Source: Eubacteriaceae bacterium
GTDB taxonomy: Bacteria; Bacillota; Clostridia; Lachnospirales; Lachnospiraceae
Assembly (NCBI GenBank): GCA_902363805.1
Contig: CABJBF010000006.1
Span: 48,656-112,655 of the forward strand
DNA: 64,000 nt
Reading direction: 5' to 3'
The notes under the pieces are model-generated. The model had not been told where the DNA came from, searched no databases, and was given only the letters and a program-made list of their open reading frames with translations. Each line of letters begins with the position of its first letter. Positions within the stretch are counted from its first letter, which is position 1. This document shows, in pieces, positions 62,720 to 64,000 of this stretch. Both the position numbers and the translations under genes were made by a program.

Positions 62720-63880
62720 TTATTTATTTACAAATACGGATATCTCCTTCTTTAATAGATTCAATTTATCTCTTGTCTTTTCTCTTGCTTTCAAAGATGC
62801 TTTTTCTAATTCATTATAATTAACTATCCAATCTTTCGTCTGTTTTAATGCTGCATCTGTATCCATATTTCTTGCTTCTATAACATATTTATAATCCAAA
62901 TTACCAAACATTGTTTTAAATTTTTTACTATAAGCAAACGGAATTGTTGCTACACCTGCTGAAACAGCTCCAATTGTTGCATGCATCCTTGCCCCAACAA
63001 AAATATCCATATTAGCTATATAACTTTTTGCTTCTATTGGAGTTTCAAATGCCGGTGCACAAATCACTTTATCATTATCAAAAAATCTATTTTTAACTTC
63101 CTTACATGGTCGTAAATCATTTTCAGCATTGTTATAATTATTTGTAGAAATGACATGTGGAATCAAGTGAACAGCATATTTATCCATTTCCAACAATTTC
63201 TCTATTAAATTCATTATATATGTGTAGTAATCAACTTTTAATTCAAATTTATTATCTTTTGCATATCCACTATCCCATAGCAATGCCGACACATTAACTC
63301 CTACGTTAATTCTTGTTTTATCTATATTATACATTGTTTTATCATATGGTAAGCCAAATGCCATATCTGTAATAACCCTAATTTTATCTTTACATTTTAT
63401 GTTCATTTCTTTAGCCGACGCTGTGTCTCTTGAATATGCCATATGGCATTCTTTTACCAACTGTTCTGCCCATTTTTTTAGTAAAAAGTTCTTATAAGGA
63501 CCATATGTCTGAGGTAAAAGAATCAAAGGTTTTTTGGAATTAATTGCTAGTTGTTTTAACATATCTGTTGTAAAGTTCCACATTTTCCCATATATATCTG
63601 AAAAGCCATCTCCAAAAGTGACATCAAAGATTATATCTAGTCCTGCCATTTCATTTTTTATTTTTATCCAATCAATTGGATTTTTTATTTTAGGACGTCT
63701 AATCAAAAAGTCTATTTCTGGATATCTTTCTGGGAATATACCAAATCCACCATATGAAAAATTTACTATTTGCAAGTCATTCCCATAACACTCTAAAAGC
63801 ATATTTATAAACGAATATGTAAGAGCCTCGCATCCTTTATTAGGACTTTCAAAATCAAATCCCATCATTCCAATTTTCAT
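62720..63880 (-). CDS. Polysaccharide pyruvyl transferase family protein
   Basis: The 386-residue product matches the pyruvyl-transferase family: MKIGMMGFDFESPNKGCEAL start, LLPQTYGPYKN, SRDTASAKEMN, DMAFGLP, and the C-terminal signature GARMHATIGAVSAGVATI with Arg-x-His. Such enzymes add pyruvate ketals from phosphoenolpyruvate to sugars of secreted or wall polysaccharides. I use the ATG at 63880. A GTG at 63919 would add 13 mostly hydrophobic residues without a better ribosome binding site. It is the first visible gene of a cluster that continues right of the window. The next gene starts about 150 bp downstream. Confidence 0.85.
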   Translation of the reverse strand: MKIGMMGFDFESPNKGCEALTYSFINMLLECYGNDLQIVNFSYGGFGIFPERYPEIDFLIRRPKIKNPIDWIKIKNEMAGLDIIFDVTFGDGFSDIYGKMWNFTTDMLKQLAINSKKPLILLPQTYGPYKNFLLKKWAEQLVKECHMAYSRDTASAKEMNIKCKDKIRVITDMAFGLPYDKTMYNIDKTRINVGVNVSALLWDSGYAKDNKFELKVDYYTYIMNLIEKLLEMDKYAVHLIPHVISTNNYNNAENDLRPCKEVKNRFFDNDKVICAPAFETPIEAKSYIANMDIFVGARMHATIGAVSAGVATIPFAYSKKFKTMFGNLDYKYVIEARNMDTDAALKQTKDWIVNYNELEKASLKAREKTRDKLNLLKKEISVFVNK

Positions 63881-64000
63881 TATATATTCTTGTATGATAA
63901 TTAGGAAGTTAATTATCACATATTTCCTTTCTTTTAATATCGTGGTTCAATACAATTCAGATACTATGGACTTTTGATTTGTTTTCTGTAGCTTGACTAC
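63881..64000. other. Right-edge intergenic DNA
   Basis: The last 120 bp contain no coding start recognised on either strand. Because the cluster runs on the minus strand, its earlier genes should lie to the right of the window. Confidence 0.4.

Overview
The window reads as chromosomal DNA of a low-GC, endospore-forming Firmicute, most likely a member of the Lachnospiraceae / Clostridium cluster XIVa group (inference). Supporting this are very AT-rich intergenic DNA, strong AGGAGG-type ribosome binding sites, a Bacillus-like block spoVT ... yabO-yabP-yabQ-divIC-spoIIE-tilS-hpt-ftsH, a LysM-GH18 spore-lysin type protein, a membrane pyrophosphatase, a class B sortase and the Firmicute-type GalT. 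Most of 2-24 kb and 28.7-43 kb is on the minus strand. No CRISPR array, rRNA, complete insertion sequence or prophage was seen.

Layout. 0.3-0.7 kb: tRNA-Tyr and tRNA-Leu with a promoter and a run of hairpins. 0.8-1.7 kb: class B sortase. 2-4.5 kb: intracellular GH13 glucan hydrolase with a LacI-type operator and a promoter whose short leader ends in a terminator-like hairpin. 4.5-13.6 kb: the conserved ftsH-to-spoVT housekeeping and sporulation block, with an HU gene inside it. 13.7-14.7 kb: an isolated FakA-C-terminal-like protein and an SseB-like protein. 14.7-23.4 kb: surface-polysaccharide genes (four GT2 glycosyltransferases, a DUF2142 membrane protein, a MORN-repeat lipoprotein). 23.4-29.8 kb: galactose Leloir genes galK-galE-galT (+), with a divergent LacI-family regulator and a convergent galM. 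29.8-30.0 kb: a GC-richer nested palindrome of about 168 bp. 30.1-43.2 kb: GGDEF/EAL signalling protein, YesL-like protein, sbcDC, argF, a CmpB-like membrane protein with a 33-bp minisatellite, LysM-GH18 hydrolase and hppA. 43.7-48.6 kb: Lrp regulator, a glycosyltransferase/APH-kinase pair recalling cotSA/cotS, and a MerR-methyltransferase fusion. 49.2-52.9 kb: dTDP-L-rhamnose genes rfbA, rfbB, rfbD, rfbC. 53-64 kb: a more accessory, very AT-rich stretch with a nucleotidyltransferase-like gene, an Rpn/PD-(D/E)XK protein, a two-gene module described below, a VanZ-like protein, and the end of a second polysaccharide cluster (SDR epimerase, MenD-like ThDP enzyme, polysaccharide pyruvyl transferase) that continues past the right edge.

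How the genes fit together. galK/E/T/M turn galactose into UDP-galactose and UDP-glucose. rfbA-D make dTDP-L-rhamnose. These nucleotide sugars plausibly feed the GT2 enzymes and the right-hand polysaccharide cluster. Several genes (spoVT, yabP, yabQ, spoIIE, the LysM-GH18 protein, perhaps the APH/GT pair) concern sporulation.

The best candidate for an undescribed system is the pair at 56.2-58.1 kb. It consists of a soluble all-helical protein and a multi-pass membrane protein that carry the same short motif (Q-I-N-I-A-x-D-x3-I-x-A-x2-N). In the membrane protein the motif is repeated with a 9-residue period. Shared motifs between neighbouring genes are typical of homotypic amyloid/RHIM-like signalling in bacterial immune systems, so this may be a two-component sensor plus membrane-effector defence module. 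That reading is inference.
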